A DNA stretch of 42,922 nt from Bacteroidota bacterium (GTDB lineage Bacteria; Bacteroidota; Bacteroidia; Flavobacteriales_F; PHOS-HE28), in NCBI GenBank assembly GCA_014584605.1, contig JACTMO010000066.1, forward strand, positions 1 to 42,922, read 5' to 3'. The position numbers were made by a program, and so were the translations under genes. Below, piece by piece: positions 17,301-24,680 of the stretch. Under the pieces are notes generated by a model that saw nothing but the letters and a program-made list of their open reading frames with translations, had not been told where the DNA came from and searched no databases. Numbering within the stretch: position 1 is the stretch's first letter; the number at the start of each line of letters is the position of its first letter.

Positions 17301-18471
17301 GCCCGCCGAGCCCGGGCGGCAAAGCGACGAGGAACTGCTCGATGCCGTCCGCGCCCACCTGCGCAACAGGCTCCCCGCCTACATGGTGCCCACCGGCTTC
17401 GCCGTGCTGAAGGAACTGCCGCTCACCGCCAACGGCAAGGTGGACCGCCGCGCGCTGCCGCCGCCGGTCCCGCAGGCCGGCCCCTTGCGTGCCGAGCACG
17501 TGGCGCCGCGCAGCGACTTGGAACGTACGCTGGCCGGGCTGTGGCGCCAGGTGCTGCAGCAGCCCGATATCGGGGTCCACGACGACTTCTTCGACCTGGG
17601 CGGCCATTCCCTGCTCGGCATCCAGTTGCTGGGGCTCACCGAACAGCGCCTCGGCCGGTCGCTGCCGCTCAAGGCCCTCTTCGAGGCGCCGACGATCGCA
17701 CGCTTCGCCGAGCTGCTGGGCGACAGCGGCCCGCGACACGCGTGGAAGAACCTGTCGCTCATCCAACCCGAGGGCGACGACCTGCCGTTGTTCTGCGTGC
17801 ATGGTGACGAGGCCAGCCATTTCCTGCCCAAGTACCTCGGTCGTTCCCGCCCCTTTTACGCCTTTTTCCACCAGGGAGAGGACGGCAAGGCCATCCAGCA
17901 TACCACGGTGGAAGGGATCGCGCGCTTCTTCCTCTCGGAGCTCAAGCAGGCCCGGCCAACGGGACCCTATCTGCTCTGCGGCTATTCCTTCGGCGGCATC
18001 GTGGCCTATGAGATGGCGCAGCAGTTGCTGGCCCAGGGCGACGAAGTGCCGTTCCTGGGCGTGATCGACGCATACTCACCCACCCTGCACGGGCAGGCCA
18101 TCGCGAGCGACGAGAAGGTGTACGCACCGATCAAGAAGGCGGTGTTGCGCATGCTGGTGTCCCGGGCGCTCCGGAACGACGGCACCGTGCCCGAGCGGCT
18201 GCGCAACTTCCACATCATCGATACCTACGACCGGGCCGCCCTGGCCTATGCACCCCGACCATACCCGGGCAGGATCACCGTGTTCAAGGCGCAGGGTTCC
18301 TGGGGGCCGAAGGAGATGGGCTGGGAGAAGCTGGCACTGGGCGGGCTGGAGGTGCGCCCGGTGCCCGGCGACCACTACGACCTGATCAAGGAACCGCATG
18401 TGAGCGCCCTGGCGAACGAAGTACGCATCGCCCTGGAGCGGTCCGTCGCCTCGCAGTCCGTCACCCCGTGA
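14398..18471 (+). CDS. NRPS module C-A-T-TE (second copy)
   Basis: 1357 residues from ATG 14398, which shares one base with the preceding stop. An internal ATG at 14530 gives 1313 residues and aligns with the start of the paralogue (MEQFVATSRRTPVDFDPF against MEKFIHEPRFLPTEHDPF), so the first 44 residues may not be translated. Domains: condensation (HHAVCDG 202-208), adenylation (TSGSTGTPKG from 674; A10 GKVDRRALP), carrier (LGGHSL, Ser1071), thioesterase (Ser1197 in GYSFGG, Asp in VIDAYSP, His1326 in GDHYD). By-eye specificity residues D-A-L-W-L-G-G-T-F-K are close to the valine code DAFWIGGTFK, so a branched aliphatic residue is likely. The intact thioesterase makes this a second release point in the operon. 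It overlaps the downstream phosphopantetheinyl transferase gene by 4 bp. Confidence 0.95.
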   Translation: MNNPVPENLHPSGAGNQAACRSFVLGKDRAGTSVPGPIAARPQTMEQFVATSRRTPVDFDPFAGPAVVRAFPTTEAQQEVLAASEMGPEASCAYNECVTLELQGELDRSAIEHAVQGVVARHEALRATINASGTRVLITGVTPLPIPFTDLATLSAAERTKRLEALAHTDMTTAFDLRNGPVFRVQLIRTAPETHLLRLTGHHAVCDGWSLGILMAEVSALYNAAVTGSAPDLPEAGSFCDHNLAVIDFARTPEHAMVERSWLDQFKGAIPRMDLPTDRPRPVRKTYAGHRLDLPLAPELVRGLKGVATRAGASFVTTLLTAFELLLHRLTGATDLVVGLPAAGQNDLGMKHLVGHCVNLLALRSRIDPEQSFLEHLKARRTGVLDAFDHQRYTFGTLLRTLNVPREPGRIPLCPVLFNIDMNMDDGVAFQGLRHRFSSEPRAFENFELFLNATGNEGRLTLEWSYNTDLFDEATVRGWMDRLVVLVRRIAAAPTATIEDLTGDVDLEVAHRMPEPEWHGRRTAFPGTDVASLFDEVAAAHAGRTAVELLDQKLSYRELQQRVHELGGALVGLGVKPGDPVGLCMDRSFDMVVAMLAILRAGACFVPFDPAYPADRLAFMFSDTDVKVMLTQRHLVNALPKHQARTVLLDEVKEADAEAMPVIQPDAPAYIMYTSGSTGTPKGVVVPHRAIVRLVRGQGFVAFGPDLCWLQHSNISFDASTLEIWGALLNGGRLVLQAQQKPTLAEICDTIAKHKVTSAWFTVGLFNMLVDEQLERLRGLRHILTGGDVLSVPHVKKALKVLGPNVLINGYGPTENTTFTCCFPINSEVSITDSVPIGHPLHNTTVHVLDEQRNPVPVGRKGELYTGGEGVALGYWRRPDLTAERFIDDPFSGKSGAKMYRTGDLVRWQADGSIAFIGRADGQVKVRGFRIELGEVENALNDLAAVKARVAATWEDAHGARQLACYVVPAEPGRQSDEELLDAVRAHLRNRLPAYMVPTGFAVLKELPLTANGKVDRRALPPPVPQAGPLRAEHVAPRSDLERTLAGLWRQVLQQPDIGVHDDFFDLGGHSLLGIQLLGLTEQRLGRSLPLKALFEAPTIARFAELLGDSGPRHAWKNLSLIQPEGDDLPLFCVHGDEASHFLPKYLGRSRPFYAFFHQGEDGKAIQHTTVEGIARFFLSELKQARPTGPYLLCGYSFGGIVAYEMAQQLLAQGDEVPFLGVIDAYSPTLHGQAIASDEKVYAPIKKAVLRMLVSRALRNDGTVPERLRNFHIIDTYDRAALAYAPRPYPGRITVFKAQGSWGPKEMGWEKLALGGLEVRPVPGDHYDLIKEPHVSALANEVRIALERSVASQSVTP

Positions 18472-19241
18472 GCCGCCCCGACCGCACGCTGACCGTACGC
18501 TGCGCACCGTCGCGACCGCTGGACCCCGTGCCACCCGCCGGGCCTCCGGCGGTCATCCGCCTGTGGCACGCCACAACAGAGCGCCTTCTGCCCCACCTGC
18601 CGGAACTGGTGCGCGTGCTTGACCCCGAGGAGCGGCAACGGGCCGGGCGGTTCCGCTTCGCCCCCGATCGCGACCGTTTCATCGCCGGCCACGGCCTGCT
18701 GCGGCATCTGCTGGGCCATGCCCTTGGCCTGGCCCCGCAGGCGGTGCGCATGGCGCGCGGCGCGCACGGCAAGCCCTTCCTGCCCGATGGCGGACCGCAC
18801 TTCAACCTGAGCGACACCAAGGACGCCCTGGTGGTGGCGATCGGCGGGGCCGACGAACTCGGGGTGGACATCGAGACCGTGGAGCGCCGCACCGACCATG
18901 AAATGGTGGCCGACCACTACTTCACCCCGGAGGAGGTGGCGTACATACGGGAGGGCGGCGACCAGGCCCGGCGTCGTTTCCTGACGCTCTGGACCCGCAA
19001 GGAAGCGGTGCTGAAGGCCAGCGGCGTGGGCATCATGGAGGACCTGCACACCCTGCGTGTGCTCGATGGGGAACAGGTGCTCCGCATCCGCCATCCGGTC
19101 TTCGTGCGGGAGGCTGCGGCCGCGTACCACGTGAGCAGTTTCAGCGTGGGGCCTGCGCACCTGATCGCGGTGGCCACACCGCAGCCGCACGCCACGCCCC
19201 TGCTGCACGATGCACGGCACGCGCTCGGGGCCGGTCGCTGA
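18468..19241 (+). CDS. Sfp-type 4'-phosphopantetheinyl transferase
   Basis: 257 residues from a GTG start that overlaps the last NRPS stop (GTGA). It transfers the 4'-phosphopantetheine arm of CoA to the carrier-domain serines of the upstream synthases. Family motifs visible: GVDIETVERR (Mg-binding Asp/Glu), a YFTPEEVAYI segment, and FLTLWTRKEAVLKASG (the W-x-x-KEA signature). Length fits the Sfp/Gsp family. Translational coupling to the NRPS genes suggests it is the dedicated activating enzyme for this pathway. No ATG candidate near the N-terminus fits better. The gene ends 18 bp from a convergent helicase gene, which closes the operon. Confidence 0.92.
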   Translation: MSRPDRTLTVRCAPSRPLDPVPPAGPPAVIRLWHATTERLLPHLPELVRVLDPEERQRAGRFRFAPDRDRFIAGHGLLRHLLGHALGLAPQAVRMARGAHGKPFLPDGGPHFNLSDTKDALVVAIGGADELGVDIETVERRTDHEMVADHYFTPEEVAYIREGGDQARRRFLTLWTRKEAVLKASGVGIMEDLHTLRVLDGEQVLRIRHPVFVREAAAAYHVSSFSVGPAHLIAVATPQPHATPLLHDARHALGAGR

Positions 19242-19259
19242 AGCCGGTCCGTCCGGTGT

Positions 19260-20711
19260 TCATGGGTCCTCCTCGCCGAAGAAGCGCGGATGGAAGTTGA
19301 GCAGGTACAGCCGGTCGGTGGCCCGGGTGATCGCCGTGTAGAGCCAGCGCACGTACTCCGCATCGACCATCTCCTCGGTGAGGTAGCCCTGGTCCACGAA
19401 CACCGCCGGCCATTGCCCGCCCTGCGCCTTGTGGGCCGTGATGGCGTAGGCGTACTTCACCTGGAGCGCGTTGGCGTACGGGTCCTGCCGCAGCAGGGAC
19501 CGGCGCCCCCCTTTTCCGCTCACCGCATGGGCCGCGAGCACGTTCTCGTTCAACCTGCGGCGCTGCGCCATGGGCAGGGACGGTGCATCGAGGGCCAGCA
19601 CGTCGAGCAGCACCAGGAAGTCGCCCACCCGTCGTTCCTGGCCGCTCCACCAGGCGGCCTCGATCCAGCAGAAGCGATGGCCATGGCGCTCCTCCACCTC
19701 GCGGCGGCGTAGCACTTCCATCGGTTCGCCGTTGGCGATGAGCTCGGCCCTGCCGTTGCGTCCCGCCCAGTAGTAGTCGTTGCGCACCACCATCAACCGG
19801 TCGCCGGGGGAGAGCTCCTCCTCGAAGCCCAGGATGCGGCTGCGCACCTGCTGGGCGAACTGGTAGGCGCGCTTGTTGCTCCGGGTGATGAGGCACACGT
19901 CCTCCCCGCCGTAGCGGGCATAGCAGGTCTCCAGTTCGTCCTGCAGCTCCATGCCGGTGATGCGCACCACGTCCGGCTCGATGGGCCGCAGGCGCGGGGC
20001 CGGCGCCGGGGCCGTGGCCTGGGCCCGCAACGCCGTGGCATTGACCAGGATGCCCGAGGTGCCGGCCTGGCGCACCACGTCGGTGAGCTCGACGGCGCCT
20101 GCGGTGAGCCCGAAGCGTTCGTGCAGGTGCGCGGGATCGAGCGCCGGGCTGCGCTTGCTGCCCACCGGGGGCAGCTGGGCCGGATCGCCGATCAGCAGCA
20201 GCCGGGTGCCCTCGGCGGCGAACACGTGCGTGAAGAGATCGCCCAGCAGGTCGCCCTCACCGAAGCCGCTCTCGGAGCCTCCCAGCATGCCGGCCTCGTC
20301 CACGATGAACAAGGTGTGCGCCTCGCGGGCAGGCACCACGGTGGCACCGGCGAGGCCGTCGTCATCGGCGGCCATGCGGTAGATGCGTCGATGGATGGTG
20401 CTGGCCGGCGCACCCGCGTAGGACCCCAGCACCTTGGCCGCGCGGCCCGTGGGGGCCAGCAGCACCACGGGACGGCCGCGTTCGCGCAGCACGCGCACCA
20501 GCGCACCCACGAGCGTGGTCTTCCCGGTGCCGGCGTAGCCCTTCAGCACCAGCGTGGCCCGCTCCTTCGCGGTGGCCATCAAGCGGTCGAGCGCCGCGAT
20601 GGCACGCTCCTGCCCGGCGGTGGGCGGATGGCCCAGGGCCGCGTGCAATGGGGCGATCAGACCGTCGGTGGGCGCGGGCATGGCGGTGGCGATGCGGCGC
20701 CACGGGTCCAT
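19260..20711 (-). CDS. RecD-like ATP-dependent DNA helicase (superfamily 1)
   Basis: 483 residues from ATG 20711; an upstream in-frame ATG at 20750 would add 13 residues, but they cross an AT-rich stretch that looks like promoter DNA, so 20711 is preferred. Walker A is GYAGTGKTT, Walker B is LFIVDEAGM, an SF1-type motif is LLIGDPAQLPPVGSK, and the C-terminal UvrD/RecD2-like box is YAITAHKAQGGQW followed by YTAITRATDRLYL. It unwinds DNA with ATP, probably in repair or recombination. It lacks the long N-terminal region of full RecD2, as is usual for the short single-gene form. It is convergent with the phosphopantetheinyl transferase gene and divergent from the DUF3822 gene, so it forms its own transcription unit. 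Confidence 0.88.
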   Translation of the reverse strand: MDPWRRIATAMPAPTDGLIAPLHAALGHPPTAGQERAIAALDRLMATAKERATLVLKGYAGTGKTTLVGALVRVLRERGRPVVLLAPTGRAAKVLGSYAGAPASTIHRRIYRMAADDDGLAGATVVPAREAHTLFIVDEAGMLGGSESGFGEGDLLGDLFTHVFAAEGTRLLLIGDPAQLPPVGSKRSPALDPAHLHERFGLTAGAVELTDVVRQAGTSGILVNATALRAQATAPAPAPRLRPIEPDVVRITGMELQDELETCYARYGGEDVCLITRSNKRAYQFAQQVRSRILGFEEELSPGDRLMVVRNDYYWAGRNGRAELIANGEPMEVLRRREVEERHGHRFCWIEAAWWSGQERRVGDFLVLLDVLALDAPSLPMAQRRRLNENVLAAHAVSGKGGRRSLLRQDPYANALQVKYAYAITAHKAQGGQWPAVFVDQGYLTEEMVDAEYVRWLYTAITRATDRLYLLNFHPRFFGEEDP

Positions 20712-20730
20712 GGCGGCGGGTGAAATTATC

Positions 20731-20738
20731 CACCTTTG
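20731..20738 (+). promoter_or_regulatory. Candidate -7 element (CACCTTTG) before DUF3822-rsmD-coaD
   Basis: CACCTTTG lies 26 bp before the DUF3822 start in the only AT-rich patch of the helicase/DUF3822 divergent gap. It matches TAnnTTTG at five of six defined bases; no clear -33 partner. Confidence 0.3.
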
Positions 20739-20764
20739 ATGCCGTTCCACGGTGTGAACCCTCC

Positions 20765-21574
20765 ATGAGCCGGCCCACGGACCCCGCCCTGCATCAGCTG
20801 CCGCGCTACGACCCCGCCGCCACCGGCCTGCATCTGGCCATCGTGGTGCATCCGGACGGGCTGGCCTGGAGCGCGCACGACCGGGCCAACGGGCGCTGCC
20901 TGTGCCTGGCCCAGGGCCGCGGCGCTTCGTGGCCCGCCGAGGAGCGGCTGCCGCTGGACCCGGCAGGGGTGAGTTTCTGCGCCATGCCCGAGCTGAGCAC
21001 GCTGGTGCCCGAGAGCACGCTGCGACCCGGCACCGAGGCGGGGCACCTCAGCCTCGTACACGGCCCGCTGCCCACCGGACTGCTGCGCGACGAGCCCGTG
21101 GAGGACCTCGGCGCACGCTGCGTGTACCTGCACGATGAAGGGATGGAACACCAGGTGCTGGAGCGCTTCCCGGCGGCCCGTGCGGTGGCCCTGCGCAGCC
21201 TGCTGGTGCGCTGGGCCATCGCGCACGGCAGGCAGGGTGCGGCGCTGGTGGTCCACCGGGTGGGCAAGCGCATGGACGTGACCCTGGCCGATGCCGAAGG
21301 GCTGAAGCTCAGCAACGCCTACCACTGCGCCACGGGCACCGACGCGCTGTACTACCTGCTGCACCTGCTGGACGCCCTTCGCCTGGAACCCGATGCGGTG
21401 GCGGTACGGTGGTGCGGACCGGCGTGGACCGGTGCCGACACCGAGCTCGTGCGCCGCTACCTGCCCACGGCCGCCCCTGCGCTGACCTCCGCGGACCCGA
21501 TGCTGACAGGCATGGAGACCGCCGCACCGGAGACCTGGTGGGCGCTGTTGGAACAAGCCGCATGCGTATCATAG
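20765..21574 (+). CDS. DUF3822 family protein
   Basis: 269 residues. No catalytic motif, signal peptide or membrane segment is visible. The pattern resembles the DUF3822 family, which in Bacteroidota commonly sits directly before rsmD and coaD, as here; the fold is related to the actin/ASKHA-like superfamily by general knowledge, not by anything I can prove from this sequence. The chosen ATG removes an unlikely Arg/Trp-rich extension. It overlaps rsmD by 13 bp, so the two are probably co-translated. Function unknown. Confidence 0.75.
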   Translation: MSRPTDPALHQLPRYDPAATGLHLAIVVHPDGLAWSAHDRANGRCLCLAQGRGASWPAEERLPLDPAGVSFCAMPELSTLVPESTLRPGTEAGHLSLVHGPLPTGLLRDEPVEDLGARCVYLHDEGMEHQVLERFPAARAVALRSLLVRWAIAHGRQGAALVVHRVGKRMDVTLADAEGLKLSNAYHCATGTDALYYLLHLLDALRLEPDAVAVRWCGPAWTGADTELVRRYLPTAAPALTSADPMLTGMETAAPETWWALLEQAACVS

Positions 21575-22104
21575 GAGGACGGCACCGCAACCGCCGCATC
21601 GACCCGCCCAAGGGCATCGAAGCAAGGCCCACCACCGACTTCGCGCGCGAGGGGCTCTTCAACATCCTGCGGCACTCCACGGCCCTGGAGGGCATCCGTG
21701 TGCTCGACCTCTTCGCCGGTGCCGGCGGCATCTCGGCCGAGTTCGTCTCGCACGGTGCCGAGCAGGTGATCAGCGTGGAACAGGACGCCCGGCTCTTCGC
21801 CCACCTGCAACGCCTGGCACGGACCCTGGACGAGCCGGGCTGGTCGCAGGTCCGGGCGGACGTCTTCCAGTACCTGCGCCACGCCACCGGTCCTTTCGAC
21901 GTGGTGTTCGCCGACCCGCCCTTCCACCTGCCCGGCACGGAGACCCTGCCCGGCCTGGTGCGCGAAACCGGCCTGCTGGCCCCGGACGGCCTCTTCATCC
22001 TGGAGCATCCGCGCGGCCTGGACCCCGGTGCCGACCCCTGGTTCCGCAAGCAGCGCACGTACGGCGCCGTACATTTCAGCTTCTTCTGCCCCACCCCGCC
22101 ATGA
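21562..22104 (+). CDS. rsmD: 16S rRNA (guanine966-N2)-methyltransferase RsmD
   Basis: 180 residues. It methylates G966 of 16S rRNA in the assembled 30S subunit using S-adenosylmethionine. The family N-terminus MRIIGGRHRNRRI followed by RPTTDFAREGLFNIL fixes the start. The SAM-binding loop is VLDLFAGAGGISAE and the catalytic N-methylase motif is ADPPF. Length is typical. It overlaps the DUF3822 gene by 13 bp and coaD by 4 bp (ATGA), in the order usual for Bacteroidota. Confidence 0.95.
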   Translation: MRIIGGRHRNRRIDPPKGIEARPTTDFAREGLFNILRHSTALEGIRVLDLFAGAGGISAEFVSHGAEQVISVEQDARLFAHLQRLARTLDEPGWSQVRADVFQYLRHATGPFDVVFADPPFHLPGTETLPGLVRETGLLAPDGLFILEHPRGLDPGADPWFRKQRTYGAVHFSFFCPTPP

Positions 22105-22559
22105 ACCGCCCCATCGCCGTCTTCCCCGGATCGTTCGACCCGGTCACCATCGGCCACTGGAGCATCGTACAGCGCGCACTGCCGCTGTTCAGCACCATCC
22201 ATGTGGCCCTGGGCGTCAACACCACCAAGCGCGGCATGTTCGAGCCGGAACAGCGGGAGACCTGGCTGCGCCAGGCCTTCGCCGGCATGCCCCAGGTGAA
22301 CGTCATCCGCTTCGAGGGCCTCACGGCCGACCTGTGCGGGCGGCTCGGCGCCACCTTCATCGTGCGCGGCCTGCGCAACAGCACCGACCATGGCAACGAG
22401 CGCAGCATCGCCCTGATGAACCATGCCCTGCGCGGTGTGGAGACCCTGTTCCTGCCGGCATTGCCCGAGCATGCGCACATCAGCAGCACCATCGTGCGCG
22501 AACTGATCGCCAACCGGGCCGATGTACGTGCGTTCCTCCCGCCCAACGTGATGCCATGA
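22101..22559 (+). CDS. coaD: Phosphopantetheine adenylyltransferase CoaD
   Basis: 152 residues. It converts 4'-phosphopantetheine and ATP to dephospho-CoA, the penultimate CoA step. Motifs: N-terminal FPGSFDPVTIGH with the TxGH nucleotidyltransferase signature, RGLRNSTD for substrate binding, and HISSTIVRELI near the C-terminus. Full family length. Coupled by 4-bp overlaps to rsmD and to the downstream thioredoxin-fold gene. It supplies CoA, the cofactor donor used by the phosphopantetheinyl transferase 3 kb upstream, but this is a housekeeping gene and the proximity is probably chance. Confidence 0.96.
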   Translation: MNRPIAVFPGSFDPVTIGHWSIVQRALPLFSTIHVALGVNTTKRGMFEPEQRETWLRQAFAGMPQVNVIRFEGLTADLCGRLGATFIVRGLRNSTDHGNERSIALMNHALRGVETLFLPALPEHAHISSTIVRELIANRADVRAFLPPNVMP

Positions 22560-24079
22560 GGACCCTGGCCCTTCCGTTCACACTGCTGCTGGCACAGACG
22601 GTCCCGGCCGTTTCCACCATCCACATCGAGGCGCCCGACCACGCCGGACAGAAAGTGGTGCTGCACCGGGTGGACGACCTGTTCACCCTGCGGACGGTGC
22701 GCGTGGACGAGGCCCTCCTGGGCACCGACGGCCTGGCCACGGTGCGGGCCGAAGTGCAGGGCACGGTGAAGGCGGTGCTGACCGTGGGTGACCATCGCGC
22801 GGAGCTCTTCCTACGCGACGGGACCACCTACCGCGTGCGGCCCCTGGCCCCCGCACCCGGAGCGCGGCGTGTGCGCGGCCAGATCCCCATCGACCTGGAG
22901 TTCATCGACCTTGCACCGCTGGACATCAACGCGCTGATGTCGGACCTGTACGGGCAGCTCGACGGCTTCGTGGCCGCGGACCTCGCCACCGACGAGGTGG
23001 CCGGCATGCAGGCCGTGGACGTGATGCGCCGCACGGGCGAGGGGTCCGTACGGCCGGACAGCGTGAAGCGCCCGGCCACCCTGTTCTACACGCCGAGCTG
23101 GTCGCAGGCCATGCTGGACAGCTTCGCGATCAAGCTGCGCCGGTACTATGCCGGGGTGGACGATCCCTGGTTCCAGCGCAACGTGGAACTGGGCCTGTGC
23201 GGGCTGTACCTCGGCCCGCAGCAGGATCCCGTCGCGCTCCACGCCCGCTGCCTCGTGGGCCATGCGCCCGACCTGGACAAGCCGGAGTTCGTGCGCCTTT
23301 TCCGCAGCCTGTACGAGGACCACCTGATGGTGCATCCCTTCCGCACGAACGAGGCCCGCCTGCTGCGCGGGGTGCGGGAGGTACGAACGGACAGCCTCCT
23401 GGCCCTGCTGATGGAGCATCCGCCCCTGCGTTCGGACACCGCCATGGCCGAACTGTTGCTGATCGATCAGCTCTACCTGGCCCATCCCGGCAAGGTGTTC
23501 GACCGCAGCGGCATCGAGCGGGTCCTGGCCGACGTAGCGACGCATGGCCATCATGCGGGCAACCGCTCCGTTGCGGCGAACATGCTGTGGGACCTGACCG
23601 CGATGCGCCCAGGCACGGTGCTGCCCGAACTGGCGCTGCTGGACCTGCAAGGTGCTCCGGTCTCCCTGGACAGCGTGTTCCAAGGGCCGAGCTGTCTGGC
23701 CCTGACCGCGGTGAACTGCACCTACTGCGAGCAGGAGCTGCGGGCCCTGGTGCAGCTGCAGCAAAGCTTCGGCGACGTGGTGCGTTACGTGGTGCTGGTG
23801 CTCGACGGCGACGCCGACGCCACCGTGCGGCTCTCGCGGAGCCTCGCCGACGAGGGCTGGACCTGGCTGATGGCGCGCGACCCGGGCCGCACGGCCGAGC
23901 TGCTTCGGGCCGCCAGCACGCCGGCCTTCCTGTTGCTCAACGGACGAACGCTGGCACAGAACCCCGCCCCGTCCCCGACCCAGGGGCTCGCCGCCGTGCT
24001 GCACGGCATGCGTACCCGTCAGGACGAGCAGGAGCGCATCAAGTTCGGGAGCGAGGCGCCGCCGCCTCCCAGGCGCTGA
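22556..24079 (+). CDS. Exported TlpA/thioredoxin-fold protein
   Basis: 507 residues with a short signal peptide (MRTLALPFTLLLAQTVPAVS). The N-terminal half resembles the beta-rich DUF4369-like region before Bacteroidota TlpA proteins; a helical middle is followed by a thioredoxin-like C-terminal domain (about 360-490) with NCTYCEQ, a CxxC pair placed as in TlpA/ResA-type proteins, and a STPAFLLLNG cis-Pro segment. It probably acts in the periplasm as a thiol-disulfide protein; the partner is unknown. It starts within the coaD stop (ATGA). Its last 41 bp overlap the 3' end of the convergent NUDIX gene. Confidence 0.75.
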   Translation: MRTLALPFTLLLAQTVPAVSTIHIEAPDHAGQKVVLHRVDDLFTLRTVRVDEALLGTDGLATVRAEVQGTVKAVLTVGDHRAELFLRDGTTYRVRPLAPAPGARRVRGQIPIDLEFIDLAPLDINALMSDLYGQLDGFVAADLATDEVAGMQAVDVMRRTGEGSVRPDSVKRPATLFYTPSWSQAMLDSFAIKLRRYYAGVDDPWFQRNVELGLCGLYLGPQQDPVALHARCLVGHAPDLDKPEFVRLFRSLYEDHLMVHPFRTNEARLLRGVREVRTDSLLALLMEHPPLRSDTAMAELLLIDQLYLAHPGKVFDRSGIERVLADVATHGHHAGNRSVAANMLWDLTAMRPGTVLPELALLDLQGAPVSLDSVFQGPSCLALTAVNCTYCEQELRALVQLQQSFGDVVRYVVLVLDGDADATVRLSRSLADEGWTWLMARDPGRTAELLRAASTPAFLLLNGRTLAQNPAPSPTQGLAAVLHGMRTRQDEQERIKFGSEAPPPPRR

Positions 24080-24680
24080 TCACCGCACGCACCGTGCCGT
24101 AGGTGTCCGCCCGCATGCGCTCCACGCCGGCAGCGTCCATCCAGACCACCTGCTGGATGCCCTCCTCGTGCTGCGGCACCAGCCGTTCCGCACCGGTGGT
24201 CCGCATCAGGAACCACGTGGTGCGTTTCAGATGGTCCCTGCCGCCGCGCGCGTAGGTGTGCCAGGTCTCGCACAGGGGTCTCACGATGCTCACCTCGCGC
24301 AACCCGCATTCCTCCTTCACCTCGCGCACCGCCGCCTCGGGCAGCGCCTCCCCGCGGTCCACCTTCCCCTTGGGCAGGTCCCAGCGGCCCAGCCGGTGGA
24401 TGGCGAGCAGGCGGCCCTGCTCATCGCTCACCGCACCACCGGCGGCCTCCACGCGCACATAGCCCTGTGCGAAGGCCTCCCAGGCCGTATCCACATCGGG
24501 CACGGTGAGGATCAACTGCTCCACGCCTTCCACCTTCCGGGCCCTGGCGATCAGCCCGGGCACATCGGCCGGTTCCGGGGCGTTGAGCAACAGACCCTTC
24601 GCCGACGCCCCGCCTTGCGCGCCCTGTGGCACGAAGTGCACGGCCAGCCCTTCGATGTGGACTTCGTAGTTTCGCACCAT
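24039..24680 (-). CDS. NUDIX hydrolase
   Basis: 213 residues. The Nudix box is complete: GKVDRGEALPEAAVREVKEE with CGL completing it, after RWDLPKG. An N-terminal segment of about 70 residues (MVRNYEVHIEGLAVHF) precedes it, as in the Bacteroidota NUDIX proteins found beside pyrE. The substrate, probably a nucleoside diphosphate derivative, cannot be read from the sequence. The start codon overlaps that of divergent pyrE on a single CATG, and the 3' end overlaps the convergent thioredoxin-fold gene by 41 bp, so this gene is overlapped at both ends by opposite-strand genes. Confidence 0.9.
   Translation of the reverse strand: MVRNYEVHIEGLAVHFVPQGAQGGASAKGLLLNAPEPADVPGLIARARKVEGVEQLILTVPDVDTAWEAFAQGYVRVEAAGGAVSDEQGRLLAIHRLGRWDLPKGKVDRGEALPEAAVREVKEECGLREVSIVRPLCETWHTYARGGRDHLKRTTWFLMRTTGAERLVPQHEEGIQQVVWMDAAGVERMRADTYGTVRAVISAWEAAAPRSRT

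Noticed and set aside
14308..17901. A 1197-codon frame antisense to the second NRPS
   Set aside because: Same pattern of shadow frame; no recognisable domain, and the sense strand encodes complete C, A, T and TE domains.
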